Source of the DNA: Sacculina carcini
Taxonomy: Eukaryota > Arthropoda > Thecostraca > Sacculinidae
Direction: 5' to 3'
DNA: 64,000 nucleotides
Assembly: GCA_916048095.2 (NCBI GenBank)
Contig: OU696575.1
Location: 6,772,001-6,836,000, forward strand
Below are positions 9,282 to 19,407 of this stretch, piece by piece. The position numbers were made by a program, and so were the translations under genes. The notes under the pieces are model-generated. The model did no database searches and had not been told where the DNA came from. It was given only the letters and a program-made list of their open reading frames with translations. Positions within the stretch are counted from its first letter, which is position 1; the number at the start of each line of letters is the position of its first letter.

Positions 9282-12122
9282 TTAATATTCGAGCACGAAA
9301 TCTTTAAATCTTGCGGGGAGACGCCGACGCCGCCCTCGGGTCGGCTGTTCATGTTCTTTTGGCCCGTCCTCCGGGCGCGTCTGCTCGGCCGCGTTTTCCG
9401 TTTCATCAGGCGGCGATGTTTGAGAATCGGTAGAGACCTCGACCTCTTTGTCTATGTCGTCCCCCGTCACCGTCGGTGGCCACAAGTACTCTTCGTCTGG
9501 TACATGGCCGCTGCTCTTGGCTAAATGAGCGGGGTTTCTCACCGACCCGTCCTCCAGCTGAAAAGATGATCCTCGACACGATATTATCTGTCGAGGCGAA
9601 CTGAACCTCTTGTTGAGCTTGCCGGTAGCGCCCGGTGTCTGCACGTGTACCTTATCTCCAGGCTGCAGCGTTGACGGACTTACGGCTCGGCGGCGGTTGT
9701 AGTTGCGCTTGTTACGCGCTTGCTGTTTCTCCACTCGACCTCGGACACTGTGCAGAGTCGGTTTCGGCGCAGCAGGCAGCAGCTGGCGCATGGAACGCCC
9801 GTGCAGCAGGTCCGATGGTGAGACACCAGTCGAGCAGTGTGGTGTAGAGCGATACACCGCTAATAGACGTTGGACCCGCTCCTCAAAATGTCCGGTGTGA
9901 TGATGCTGCAGCCACGATTTAAATGTGCGGTTGAAACGCTCCACCGCACCATTTCTCCAAGCTGCTCTAAGATGCTTGATTTTCCGGCGGTTCAGATATT
10001 CTGGGAATTCCGCCCCGACGAATTGAGGCCCGTTGTCCGAGACAAGTTGCTCAGGGAATCCCTCTCGGGCGAATATACCGTCGAGAAAAGACATGATGTT
10101 GGTAGTCGTCACACTGGCCATCAACCCCACTTCTGCCCATTTAGAATGATAGTCCAATAGGGTTACCGCGAAACGACATTGTTCTGGCGCCCCTGTGATA
10201 GGTCCCACAACGTCAACAGCCACCTTTGGCCACGGTTCGGCCGAAAACTCCACCGGAGTGAGAGGTAATGGTCTGTTGTGAGTGCTTAGCACTTTATCGC
10301 TGGACTGACAATCAACACAGGATGCCACGAGGTCATGGACATCTTTATCCATTCGCGGCCACCATGCCAGACTGCGCAGCATCTGCTTCGTGCGCACCAC
10401 TCCATCGTGCGCCGAATGAGCACGCTCGAGAAACGCCCTGCGAAGGGACTCTGGTACGACGGTCCGGTGTCCTGATCGGACGATGAGTTCGCCGTCGGCA
10501 GAGAGCTCATGCCGAATTGCGAAATACGGTCGCACCAGAGGATTGCAGTTTTTGGCGCAGCGGGGAAACCCACTCACCAAGCATTCGCGGACAGCTTGCA
10601 TCTCCGCATCCTGACGAACCGCTTCACGGACGTTGTCCGCTGAAATGCTGTCATGGTTGTGCAGAAGTGCGATGACGTCGCCGTCCTCGCTGCCGGTCAC
10701 GTATTCCGGGTCGACTTGCGCGGGCGGAAGTCTTGATAGAGCGTCTGCCGCTGGTAGACGATGTCCTGGTACGTGCTCAACCGTATATGAAAATGGTATC
10801 AATCGGGCCTGCCAGCGGGCAACTCGGGCCCCTGCCCGCCCACTGAAATTAGCTGAGAGGATTGACCTTAATGCAGAATGATCGGTTCTGAATACAAAAT
10901 GGCGGCCCCACAGAAATATCCTCCACCTTTCAGTCGCCTCTACGGCGGCCAGGGCTTCACGCTCTGTAACGGAGTATTTGGATTCAGCCGATGAAAACCG
11001 GCGGCTCCAAAAGGCAACCACCCGTTCGTCGCCGTTGTCGTCCAACTGCGACAAAACCGCACCGGCAACGCGCTCGCTCGCGTCTGTCGTGACGAAAATT
11101 TTGAACGACGGTTCATATTGCCGGAGCGGAAGAGCTTTCATGATCAGTCGTTTGACGTCCTCAAAAGCTTTGCTGTGTTCAGTCGTCCACACAAATGGCA
11201 CTTCCTTTTTGAGCAGATCGTTTAACGGACTAACAGTTGTCGCGTACTGAGGCACGAAACGGGACAGCCAACTGCACAGCCCTATGAAACTCCGCAGCTC
11301 CTTCGCGTCGCCCGGTCTTTGCGCCTCCCGGATTGCTCGCAGATGGTCTTCGGATGGCACTATACCACGCCGAGACAAGGAGAACCCGCAGAACATCATG
11401 CTTGTCTGCCCGATGGATGATTTTTCCATGTTCAGCGTCACATTGACGCTGGTGAGACGGCCCATGATAGTTCTTAATCGCTCGTCGTGTACCTGTCTCG
11501 TCGGACCACAACAGACAATGTCGTCCATGTAGTGGACACATCCTGGTATACCTTCGAGCAGGTGATCCAGCATTCTTTGAAAGGCGGCACCTGCCGATGC
11601 GAGACCGAATGGCACCCTTTTGTACTGATATAGACCATCATGCGTGATGAGCGCGGTAATGTGCCTTGATCCTTCTTCGAGAGTCAGTTGATGGTAGGCG
11701 GAACGGAGATCTATCTTGGAGTATACCTCGCCCTGGAGCTGGCTGAGCAACTCTTCAATGGTCGGCAGCGGGTGTACATCAGCAACCATTCGGCTGTTTG
11801 GACGCCGCAAGTCCACACTGAGACGTATTCCGCCAGACTTGCGTCGTGCGACCACGATTGGGTTTATCCACTGTGACGCGTCAACCCGTTCTATGATGCC
11901 TTCGTCAAGAAGTCTTTTCAGCTCTGCTGAAACTTCGGCTCGAATGGCCATAGGAAGACGACGGAGTGGCAGCGCCGTGGGTACCGCCTCTTTCCTCAGT
12001 TGAATCTTGTGGGCGAATCCGGTGATAGCCGGAAGCTCTTGCGTCTTGTCAGCGGCATCAGCAGGACTGTTGGAGTCGACTGCTCGAGCCCCGCCCTCCT
12101 CCGGATGGATCGTCAGGCCCAA
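9282..12122 (-). CDS. Gypsy pol region: RT, RNase H, integrase (fossil part)
   Basis: A single long frame of 946 codons. In order it shows the reverse transcriptase with RLSVDLRRPN and the active-site box HYMDDIV (near residue 200). The RNase H with TTDASERVAGAVLSQ follows. The integrase has an HHCC finger (HSAHDGVV to SCVDCQ) and catalytic-core blocks VDVVGPI, VSDNGPQF and GAVERFNRTFKSW. A basic C-terminal tail (RGRRRRLPARF) closes it. These enzymes copy the element RNA and insert the cDNA; all are standard for Gypsy elements. Confidence 0.93.
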   Translation of the reverse strand: MGLTIHPEEGGARAVDSNSPADAADKTQELPAITGFAHKIQLRKEAVPTALPLRRLPMAIRAEVSAELKRLLDEGIIERVDASQWINPIVVARRKSGGIRLSVDLRRPNSRMVADVHPLPTIEELLSQLQGEVYSKIDLRSAYHQLTLEEGSRHITALITHDGLYQYKRVPFGLASAGAAFQRMLDHLLEGIPGCVHYMDDIVCCGPTRQVHDERLRTIMGRLTSVNVTLNMEKSSIGQTSMMFCGFSLSRRGIVPSEDHLRAIREAQRPGDAKELRSFIGLCSWLSRFVPQYATTVSPLNDLLKKEVPFVWTTEHSKAFEDVKRLIMKALPLRQYEPSFKIFVTTDASERVAGAVLSQLDDNGDERVVAFWSRRFSSAESKYSVTEREALAAVEATERWRIFLWGRHFVFRTDHSALRSILSANFSGRAGARVARWQARLIPFSYTVEHVPGHRLPAADALSRLPPAQVDPEYVTGSEDGDVIALLHNHDSISADNVREAVRQDAEMQAVRECLVSGFPRCAKNCNPLVRPYFAIRHELSADGELIVRSGHRTVVPESLRRAFLERAHSAHDGVVRTKQMLRSLAWWPRMDKDVHDLVASCVDCQSSDKVLSTHNRPLPLTPVEFSAEPWPKVAVDVVGPITGAPEQCRFAVTLLDYHSKWAEVGLMASVTTTNIMSFLDGIFAREGFPEQLVSDNGPQFVGAEFPEYLNRRKIKHLRAAWRNGAVERFNRTFKSWLQHHHTGHFEERVQRLLAVYRSTPHCSTGVSPSDLLHGRSMRQLLPAAPKPTLHSVRGRVEKQQARNKRNYNRRRAVSPSTLQPGDKVHVQTPGATGKLNKRFSSPRQIISCRGSSFQLEDGSVRNPAHLAKSSGHVPDEEYLWPPTVTGDDIDKEVEVSTDSQTSPPDETENAAEQTRPEDGPKEHEQPTRGRRRRLPARFKDFVLEY

Positions 12123-12372
12123 CTCGGATAACGTATCGAGTCCCAGCAGAGCCTCGTTTGTTTTTTATGTCGATGACAAAGAACGTCGTGTTTGCCGTGT
12201 GCTCACCTACAGTGATGGCGACAGGTAGAGTACCTACCACTTTTAGCGGCTGACGACCTACGCCGAAAAGACGCGTCCCCGTGGCTGTCACCTCTGCACC
12301 GCGAAAAGGTGCTCGCGCCAGAGGCAGGCTCAGTACGGAAACACTTGCCCCTGTGTCTACTTGCAAGCGCAA
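12058..12372 (-). CDS. Gypsy retropepsin region (fossil part)
   Basis: The frame carries LQVDTGASVSVLSLPLA, the aspartic protease active-site signature (DTGA), placed between gag and RT as expected for the family, where it would cut the polyprotein. It overlaps the start of the long pol frame. Confidence 0.8.
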   Translation of the reverse strand: MRLQVDTGASVSVLSLPLARAPFRGAEVTATGTRLFGVGRQPLKVVGTLPVAITVGEHTANTTFFVIDIKNKRGSAGTRYVIRVGPDDPSGGGRGSSSRLQQSC

Positions 12373-12540
12373 GTTGGCATGTTTTCCAGAGTGAGCTGCA
12401 ACCAGTGCGTCGCACGTGAGCTTCTTCTTGTCGCTCCCACCGCAATAGAGTATTGTGACTTCTCGGACGGACCGCTGCTGTGAGTGTGATTTGCCTGGAG
12501 TGTGGTTTTTCTCATTCCTCTTTGATTTGCAGACTGCACC

Positions 12541-13304
12541 TCAATGTCCTTGTCGTCCACACGCGTTGCAATTCGAGTTCCTCGCAGGGCAGTACTCGTG
12601 CCGAGGAAGTCTGTGATGTCGTCCGCAGTGTGAACATGGGTGTCCGCTGTTCGTTGTCTTGGTCGGTCTCGTACCAGCTTTGCCGGTGGTCACAGCAGCT
12701 GTGGTCAATTCGGCTGAAGTTTGCTGAGGTGAAGACATCATGGCCGACTGTTGTCGCGACTTCTCAAAAGCCTCCGCGGTACCCAACAGGCTATCCAACG
12801 TCAGCGCTGCGTCTTGTAAAAGCCTCTCTCTGAGTCGTGGGTAGATCGTGTTCTCTACGACCTGATCACGGATCATCTCATCTGCGAGCTTTCCGAACAT
12901 GCAATTCGCCGACAAAGTTCTCAATATTGACACATATTCGGCAGTGGATTCAGTCTGCTGTTGCTTTCGTTGGCGAAATGTGTACCGTTCGGATATTACA
13001 TTTACCTTTGGAGAATAATACTCCCGTAGCACTCGCAGCGTCTCCTGGAAACGGTTCTCGCCTTCCTGCTTTGTCGCTGCCGGAAGTGAACGATAAGCTC
13101 GTTGAGCCTCAGCGCCCACACAGTGGAGGAGGATGGCCCGGCAACGGTCGACAGTAAACGACTCACTGTTAATCGCCACTATGTAATTAGTAAATGCGAA
13201 TTCCCATTCGCTCCAGGAGACGAGTGGTTTTCCAGGCCTTGCGAGAAATGCGGCTGGAGGCTGCACGCTATCCATAATACCGAAAAAAATCCTCGTCGCC
13301 AATT
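12541..13304 (-). CDS. Gypsy gag region (fossil part)
   Basis: The frame has the retrotransposon gag core (SWSEWEFAFTNYI, then TVDRCRAILLHCVGAEAQR, and YTFRQRKQQQTESTAEYV) and ends in a zinc-knuckle region (CSHCGRHH and CNACGRQGH). Gag packages the RNA. The frame's first readable ATG outside the LTR is near the IMDSVQPPAAFLARPGKP segment. Frame changes between gag and pol are a known expression device in Gypsy elements, so the arrangement need not mean decay. Confidence 0.85.
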
Positions 13305-13513
13305 TGTAGTGACGCAACGAGAGGCAACACGAACAACTAGATATATTATACTCACAAACCCACACAAGATAACCGAACAAAACCTGATACAATAGTCACC
13401 ACGCCCAAACCACAACCGCACCCTCACCTCCTCAATCATGAGACCAACAGCCCCACTGCGGCGCGAACGTAGTAACAAGAACAATAACAAATATATAAAC
13501 AATGAACACTACA
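13305..13513 (-). repeat. 5' LTR of the 9062-13513 Gypsy fossil
   Basis: Partner of 9062-9270, with the same 209-bp length and the same TGTAGTG/CACTACA tips. Confidence 0.92.
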
Positions 13514-14010
13514 CATAACAAGTCTTAACCAATAGAAAAGTCAAAATATGAATGTTTTTATTTTAGATGTGGCAAACTATTTTCCATAGAACAGCCTCGT
13601 ATTTAAACCCGCCCGTCGTGCGGAACTATTAATAAAATATAATGAATTAAAAAGCAAATAGTTTAGTCAATAGAAAAATATAAATTTGTAAATTCTTGTT
13701 TTAATTATTGACGAAGTTTTTTCCCTCAACACTGCTCAAATTCACACCCGTCATTCGTGTGTAGTAATTCAGAAGTGTAACACTATCAAAACAATGCAAC
13801 TTTCTATCATCTCTATAATTCCAGATTAATGCTTCCGCTAAAACAGCATATGCATATAGTTGACATTGCATGATATTACAACCCATATCCTTATGCAACT
13901 TGAGCGTATGCAACTTGAAATTAGACCAATTAAATTACACAGAAAAATTCAGTAGTTTACTTTGTTCCCAGTAGCATTTTACCCGCCCGTCGTGCGGAAC
14001 AATTCATGTG
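13514..14010 (+). repeat. Array of CCCGCCCGTYGTGCGG-motif repeats, right part
   Basis: It continues the array seen before the Gypsy fossil. Motif copies lie at about 13608 and 13980, with a worn one near 13746. The first 90 bp (from AAGTCTTAACCAATAG to CCTCGTATTTAA) repeat almost exactly the last 90 bp left of the fossil (about 8968-9056). Confidence 0.75.
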
Positions 14011-14204
14011 TAAATATTGAGGACAATAAAGCCTTTCTTTTCAGTATAGTGTAGCATAAATTAAACTGCACGCAATAAAGCCACACCATCCATGCTTGGA
14101 GCTTATATGATGCATTCTTAATTGTGATTGGGCTTCAGTGAAATTTAATCAGTGTATATTCCTGTGTAATCGCAAGTGCGCATAATAGCTGTGAAATTGA
14201 CAAT
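14011..14204. other. AT-rich segment between two repeat types
   Basis: No open frame or motif recognised; it may belong to the same large repeat as its neighbours. Confidence 0.4.
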
Positions 14205-15110
14205 ATGTCCTTTTGACTTAACACCGCCGTTTCTTCCTTCAGATACATTTTGGAAAATTAGTAATTATACCGCATTGTAGAAAACAAAATTTATAGCACG
14301 ATGGTATAATTTATTTTGAAGTGTAACAAATAGTTGCTGAGAAATAGGTAGAAAAATGAATTAATTTTAGTCGCCCGGTGTTCAAGTGAAAGTTTGGATG
14401 TATTTCAGAACTTTACAATTTTACACATTTATTGTATCATTTGTGGGTATAAATTATAATTTATCTTGTAGAACACAAAAATTCTCTACACAATAGTATA
14501 ATTTTTATAGCTGTAACTTTGCTGGTTTTTGAAGAATCGATAGCGGAATATTGACCAAAATATTCGCGTTTTTCAGAGCTAATTTTGCCTTTCTGACTTT
14601 GTCATTTTGACTTCACATCGCCGTAACTTTTTTTAATACACTTTAGAAAATTACAAATTATACCGCGTTGTAGCAAAACGAATTCCCAGCATGATGGTAT
14701 TATTTATTTAGATGTGTGATATTTAGTTGCTGAAAAATAGAGAAAAAAGTACGGAATATCGGACGCCCGGAGTTTAAATAAAGTTTTGAATGTAGATTGA
14801 AACTTTGTCTTTTTTGTATATTTCATATTAAATTTTTAGATATGAATTAATCTTTATCTTGTAGAAAAAAAAATTTTCTACACAGTGGTATAATTTATAT
14901 AGCTGTACCTTTGCTGGGTTATGAGGAGTGGACGGCAGAATATTGACCAAAATTGTCGCATTTTTCATGGTTCATTTTGTCTTTTCACCGCTATAATTTT
15001 TTTGAAATTTAAAATCAAACCCAGCGTGTAGTCAAGAAAATCTCCAACGTAATGGTATAAATTGTTAGCGGGTACACCAAGTGGTTACCGAGTAGCAGCT
15101 GGCAGAAAAT
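14205..15110 (+). repeat. Tandem units of about 390 bp
   Basis: The words TTGACTTAACACCGCCGT (about 14213), TTGACTTCACATCGCCGTAA (about 14602) and TTTTCACCGCTATAATTT (about 14992) start three successive units with a period near 390 bp; the third is cut short. Inside each unit, two half-units share ACAAAAATTCTCTACAC/ATGGTATAAT and TTGCTG words, so the repeat is compound. A GACAGACAACCAGACACACA tract near 15129 ends the block, an ending common in repeats of invertebrates. Confidence 0.7.
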
Positions 15111-15239
15111 GGACCAATGAGGGTGGGACAGACAACCAGACACACACACAGACACACAGAGGATCTCTTTCATATATACAGATATCTACATATAAAGCTG
15201 CAAAGAAATATACAAAGTTGACTAAACGAAATTTCAGGG

Positions 15240-15870
15240 AGTAATCGTAGATAGTAAATTGAATAGGCGGGAACACATTTCGGTTCTCACAAAAAAATAC
15301 TTTGGACGGTTAATTTTTTCCTGGGAAAAGTAAAAAACTTTTATAATTTACAGACCAAAAAACAATTTATAACACATTTTTAACCTCATATACTGTATTG
15401 CTGCAAGCCATGGGGAAATACCGTCGAACTCGTATTGAAAAAGTGGAAATTGAACAAAAACAAGCGATACATACTATTACAAATTCACATTATCGAGATC
15501 ACATTTGAGCCTAAAAAAACTCAACCTTCTAAACTTCAAGGACACGGTCAGGCTATGTAACGTCACAAAAATATTCCAAGCATTTCACAACAAACTACCG
15601 GTTAATTTGCAAGGGAAATTCGAATTGAACAAGCGACACCAAACCAAATTTTATGTCACAAAGTCACGGACAAAATGAAAAATTATGAAGCTCTTCCACT
15701 CTTCAGTAAATCAATTGAACGAACTACCTGAAAAAATCAGAATGAGTAAATCGGTACACGCATTCAAAAAATTAGTCACTAAGTACTATTTCAGCAAATA
15801 CGCAAACATTGTTTAATTGCCGATGACAGGTGAAATATTGATAAACGGTGGACATATTATGATAATGTAG
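15240..15870 (+). pseudogene. LINE reverse-transcriptase C-terminal fragment
   Basis: The three forward frames together show the end of a non-LTR RT gene: VIVDSKLNRREHISVLTKK, later LKKLNLLNFKDTVRLCN, FHNKLPVNLQG and LNELPEKIRMSKSVHAFKK. This is the thumb-to-C-terminus portion of CR1/Jockey-like LINEs and resembles the fragment ending at 33976. It is broken by several stops and frame shifts and lacks the catalytic core, being 5' truncated. Confidence 0.65.
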
Positions 15871-16738
15871 CGTTGCACAAATGCAATGCAACATCTCGTT
15901 GCTTCCGTGCTGTAGTCACTATTAATAAGCGCTATTTCTCACAGCTTTTTCGACTTGTACTTGTGTGTAGTGTGGTTTGATTGTATTTTTTATTAATATC
16001 GTTCGACCATATATGGGCTAATAAGCTTTCAAGCTTCCAACAGCCCGACATTGTTTGTGTGTGTGTGTGTGTGAGTGTGTGTGTGTGTGTATGTGTGTGT
16101 GTGTGTGTGTGATATGTCATTGTGTGATATTTCATTGAGTTATGCCTGCATTCTTCCAATGTCGCTGAATTTGTCTGTAATTAATAGTACACATCTAAAA
16201 AATTATACAACTGATGTCTATATTTCTAACTTCATTAAAACGTCACGGTTGATCAGAGCTAAACTGGTAATTGTATAGAACACATGTCTTAGCCAGCGTC
16301 TACTGAATGTGCTCACTTAATACATTCTAGCAATATGGTCGAAAACATTCACTGCTATTTTGTACTTATTATGGAATGATATGTTTTTGGCTTTTGCCTC
16401 GGATAGTCTTATATTGATATGAGCGTGACCGGGTGCTAAGTGCTTCGAACAAGCATTTTATTATCTTTTTTGCGTTTATACGATAGAACCGTCACCGTGG
16501 TAATGTTGTTTCCTTTTCATTTAATTATACTTGTGCTGTAGCCAGGCTTTGTTTTATTAATTTGGATCGCATCTCTGCGATATTTGCACTCAGTTTCGAC
16601 AAAACTACATTTCTTCAGCGGGACAGTTAGTGAGATCCAAATACATTTTGTGGTTGTCGCATGATGTATTGTAGTCATAGACTCTTTAAAGAAGTTCATG
16701 ATTGTAGTCTTTCTTGAACAAAACCTTTCTTTAATCAC
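15871..16738. other. No recognised gene; GT microsatellite inside
   Basis: (GT)n lies at 16055-16111. The remaining sequence is AT-rich with no recognised frame or element ends. Confidence 0.5.
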
Positions 16739-17520
16739 TAGGGTTGTCAAACTTTAATAAAGTCATTTTTTCACTTAAGGATCACTTTTTAATAAGATAC
16801 CTGAAACACCACAAACATATGTACGATGATTAATAGAAGCTTTATTAGGTTACCAAAAGTTACATTTTTCTCGATAGGTAACTTTTTTGCTTTTGGGTTA
16901 CTTTCACATCAGTAGGTTATTCTTTGTTATGTTTTATTTTATTAGGTGACTTGATTATGGGGCTTGGCAACTCTTGCAGATATGAGGCACAACACGGTAT
17001 AAATTATGATAAAATTGGAAAGGAGGTGGGAAATCATGTCTGAAGAACACGTCGCAAATTTTCCTGCCAGCTATAATTGTGCACCTGTTCTTCAATTTAC
17101 GCTGTGTTCCACTGATTTTTCTTACATGTTTTAGGATACGCATGATATTGTGCTTCCCTTTTCGGAAACGCGCACGAACCAGAAAGTATAACGATATGTT
17201 TGGAGCGTAGGCCAGTATGACATTTGAGCTCTCTATAACACATAGCTCTCTATGGCACAATAACACTTGCCAATATCCATTCAATTAGACAGCAAATAGT
17301 ACGTGATTCTCAGAGCGTGCGATATTGCCACTTTCCCATGTTTGAATTCAAGCAACGTAACAGTGGCACCTTATCTTAAAACTGTGAGGACAGGCTGCTT
17401 ACATGAGGACGAGGGCATATGCAGCGTTTACGCTCACACATACATACTGACCCAATGAAATACAAGCTGTAACACGTGCTTACTTGATAGGGATGCTTCA
17501 CAAAAGCCTCATTGGAACAA
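16739..17520 (-). mobile_element. hAT-type MITE, longer copy
   Basis: It starts TAGGGTTGTCAAACTTTAA, matching the reverse complement of the right end of the 7078-7620 element, and continues with the same GGTTACCAAAAGTTAC words. Beyond 17100 it shares sequence with 35170-35500 and 63650-63970 (for example GATATGTTTGGAGCG and GAGCTCTCTATA). The far end was not pinned down; homology to the 35150 copy runs to about 17520. Confidence 0.65.
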
Positions 17521-17653
17521 TATACGTAACATTTTCGCCATCCTTGCTAAAAGAAATAAATTTTGTTGTGTTTTGCCAAATTCAATTTCAACGCGAACAC
17601 CAAAACAGTAATCAATATCAGTAAGACCACAGCAAATTATTAACGTATATATA
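17521..17653. other. Short unassigned spacer
   Basis: AT-rich and without motif. Confidence 0.4.
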
Positions 17654-18045
17654 TACCGTAAATGGTCTATTTATCCGACAGGCTCTGATAATCCCGCACC
17701 CTCAGGTATGGGTTGAAAATTAATCCGGCAGGCTCTAATAATCCGGCATTTTCGTGAAGCTGGAGCTCGTCCTCGCTAGAGATGCGATTGTGGGATTGCA
17801 TCATAACAAAAGATACGTGGGCAATTACTACACAGAACAATACACTGTGGAGATACGCGTCTTCTCTCGTCCCTGTTATCAGTGCAATATTTTTGTTGTT
17901 GCAGTTTTTGCGCAATCCTACCGTGCGGAGTGACCAAAAATAATCCTACAGACTCTAATAATCCGGCAGGCTCTTATAATCCGGCACCATACGCAGGGGG
18001 TCGAGAAATATTCCGGCATGTCGGATAAAAAGAGCATTTACGGTA
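17654..18045. mobile_element. TA-flanked MITE (pogo/Tc1-mariner type), about 390 bp
   Basis: The ends are inverted: TACCGTAAATGGTCTATTTA on the left and AGAGCATTTACGGTA on the right, continuing into TTATCCGACA on the left and TGTCGGATAA on the right. The dinucleotide TA at each tip fits the TA target duplication of the Tc1/mariner/pogo superfamily. The words ATAATCCGGCA and GGCAGGCTCTAATAATCC recur near both ends. An 82-codon minus frame (17667-17915) is mostly translated repeat and I do not count it as a gene. Confidence 0.8.
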
Positions 18046-18051
18046 TATATA

Positions 18052-18370
18052 CAGGGTGTCCACAAAGTCCCTTTACAATTAGAAAAATTTATTACAAAAG
18101 CAGTTTATGAGATATCTTCATCAGATTTTTTTTTCATAAGTGCTTATTAAAGTTTTTAACTGTATTTAATAGACCTCTATATGGGCACCATTAGTTGTTC
18201 AAAGGACATCAAGTCGGTACTCTATTTCTTGCCATGTTCGCTGTAGCATAGGTCCGTCAATGGTATCTATAGCATTACGAGTCATTTGCTTCAAGTCAGC
18301 AATATCCCGTACCTTTGTTTGATACACGATATATCTTACGTAACCCCATAGAAAGAAGTCAGTCTGTTCG
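18052..18370 (-). pseudogene. Tc1/mariner (IS630-like) transposase C-terminal fragment
   Basis: The minus-strand translation reads TDFFLWGYVRYIVYQTKV, then ADLKQMTRNAIDTIDGPML and QRTWQEIEYRLDVL, the familiar C-terminal end of DDE_3-type mariner transposases, in which the WGYVK...VW..ER.. pattern follows the last catalytic residue. The 3' side ends near ACAGGGTGTCCACAAAGTCC (18051-18070), a typical terminal sequence for such elements, next to TA. The N-terminal and catalytic parts are absent: the fragment stops at a microsatellite. One stop lies just after RLDVL. Confidence 0.7.
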
Positions 18371-18371
18371 G

Positions 18372-18440
18372 TCAGACAGACTGACAAGACCGACAGACCG
18401 ACAGACCGACAGACCGACAGACCGACAGACCGACAGACAG
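18372..18440. repeat. GACC/GACA microsatellite
   Basis: Tandem GACAGACC and GACA words. Confidence 0.9.
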
Positions 18441-18925
18441 ATATATATGTATATGTATCACATGTATCATACAAATGTGCACAGCTACATAATTATACAG
18501 CTTGATTATATTATATACTGGCCATTCGTCCAAGAGACATGGGTCCACGTGCCATTGTGTTATTAGTCTGTTGTTATTAGTCTATTGCTATTAGTTTCTC
18601 TTATTGTTGTTATTGTTGTTATTTATTAGTCTGTAGTCTATAGTTTTCTTTTTGTCTATATATGGCAATACATTAAATTTACAAAATATTTACAATATTT
18701 ACAAACACGCCCAGTTCAACCACTCGCATGCATATTTGTCGAGTCAGTGGTCGTGCTGTGCGGACGTGTTTATAATTGTTTCTGGTTAAGCTTGCTTTAG
18801 CTCTGCGGGATTGTTTTTAAACTAGGGATATTGGTGCTGGGTTGTGAGCGTGATTCAGCAGTGTGCGGGACAACGCGTGCGTCTGTGCACTATTGTGCAC
18901 TATTGTGCGCTATGGCACATTGCAT
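18441..18925. other. No recognised feature
   Basis: It includes TTATTAGTCTGTTG-like repeats near 18560-18650. It might hold the missing 5' part of the adjoining Gypsy fossil, but I see no match to that element's 3' LTR. Confidence 0.4.
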
Positions 18926-19015
18926 AATTTCCATGGTGAAAAATTTGTCATTAATTGATTGTTTCGGCCCATTCGGGCGAAAATATAATGCCAAATAAAT
19001 TTACGTCTAAAACAT

Positions 19016-19350
19016 GTGCACATTGTGGTGCGCTCGAATATTGAAATTACCAAACTCTGCGAATTTTTTGGATCAGGATCTATCACTAACACCGCCCACG
19101 ACAATTGTTCACAAGCAAAGACAAATGCAGGCGAGATCGCTTATATAAAACGCCAATTGAAGAATATACAGCAACAATTGAAAAGGCTCACCTTGGCGTC
19201 ACCGCGCGGTCGTTAATCGCAACGCACAGGTTACACACAGAGAACACCAGACGAGACCAACGACTCAGAGTAACAAGAGCTCTGCTGGTATCACAGCAAA
19301 TACGGTGAGAAAGCCAGAACATGTATAAAGCCTTGCACTTACAATGGTAA
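19016..19350 (+). pseudogene. CsRn1-like gag C-terminal remnant (fossil part)
   Basis: It has a coiled-coil-like stretch (IKRQLKNIQQQLKRLTLA) before an Arg-rich segment and the CHCC finger of the CsRn1 group near 19281-19340. In this group the gag finger is CHCC rather than the usual CCHC. Confidence 0.6.
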
Positions 19351-19407
19351 ATTAAACTAGAAAGAGAGCGTGAGAGTCCGCCAGTCTCACCGCTCTCATC
19401 GCTCACC

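Larger units (their letters stand above)
9062..13513 (-). mobile_element. Gypsy LTR retrotransposon (fossil, nearly whole)
   Basis: Two 209-bp direct repeats (9062-9270 and 13305-13513) enclose gag, protease, reverse transcriptase, RNase H and integrase in the Gypsy order on the minus strand. Just inside the 5' LTR lies TTGGCGACGAGGATT, a likely primer-binding site. The LTRs differ at about 5 positions of 209 (about 2.4%), so the insertion is recent relative to the other LTR fossils here. It looks almost whole, with about one or two breaks. No matching target duplication was found, and both flanks carry the same array sequence. Confidence 0.92.

Noticed and set aside
9195-12228. Plus-strand frames across the Gypsy fossil
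   Set aside because: They oppose the long minus-strand gag and pol frames and show no motif.
17667-17915. 82-codon minus frame inside the TA MITE
   Set aside because: Composed largely of the translated terminal repeats; no transposase motif.
18700-18925. 5' LTR of the CsRn1-like fossil
   Set aside because: No match by eye to the 3' LTR at 22506-22917.
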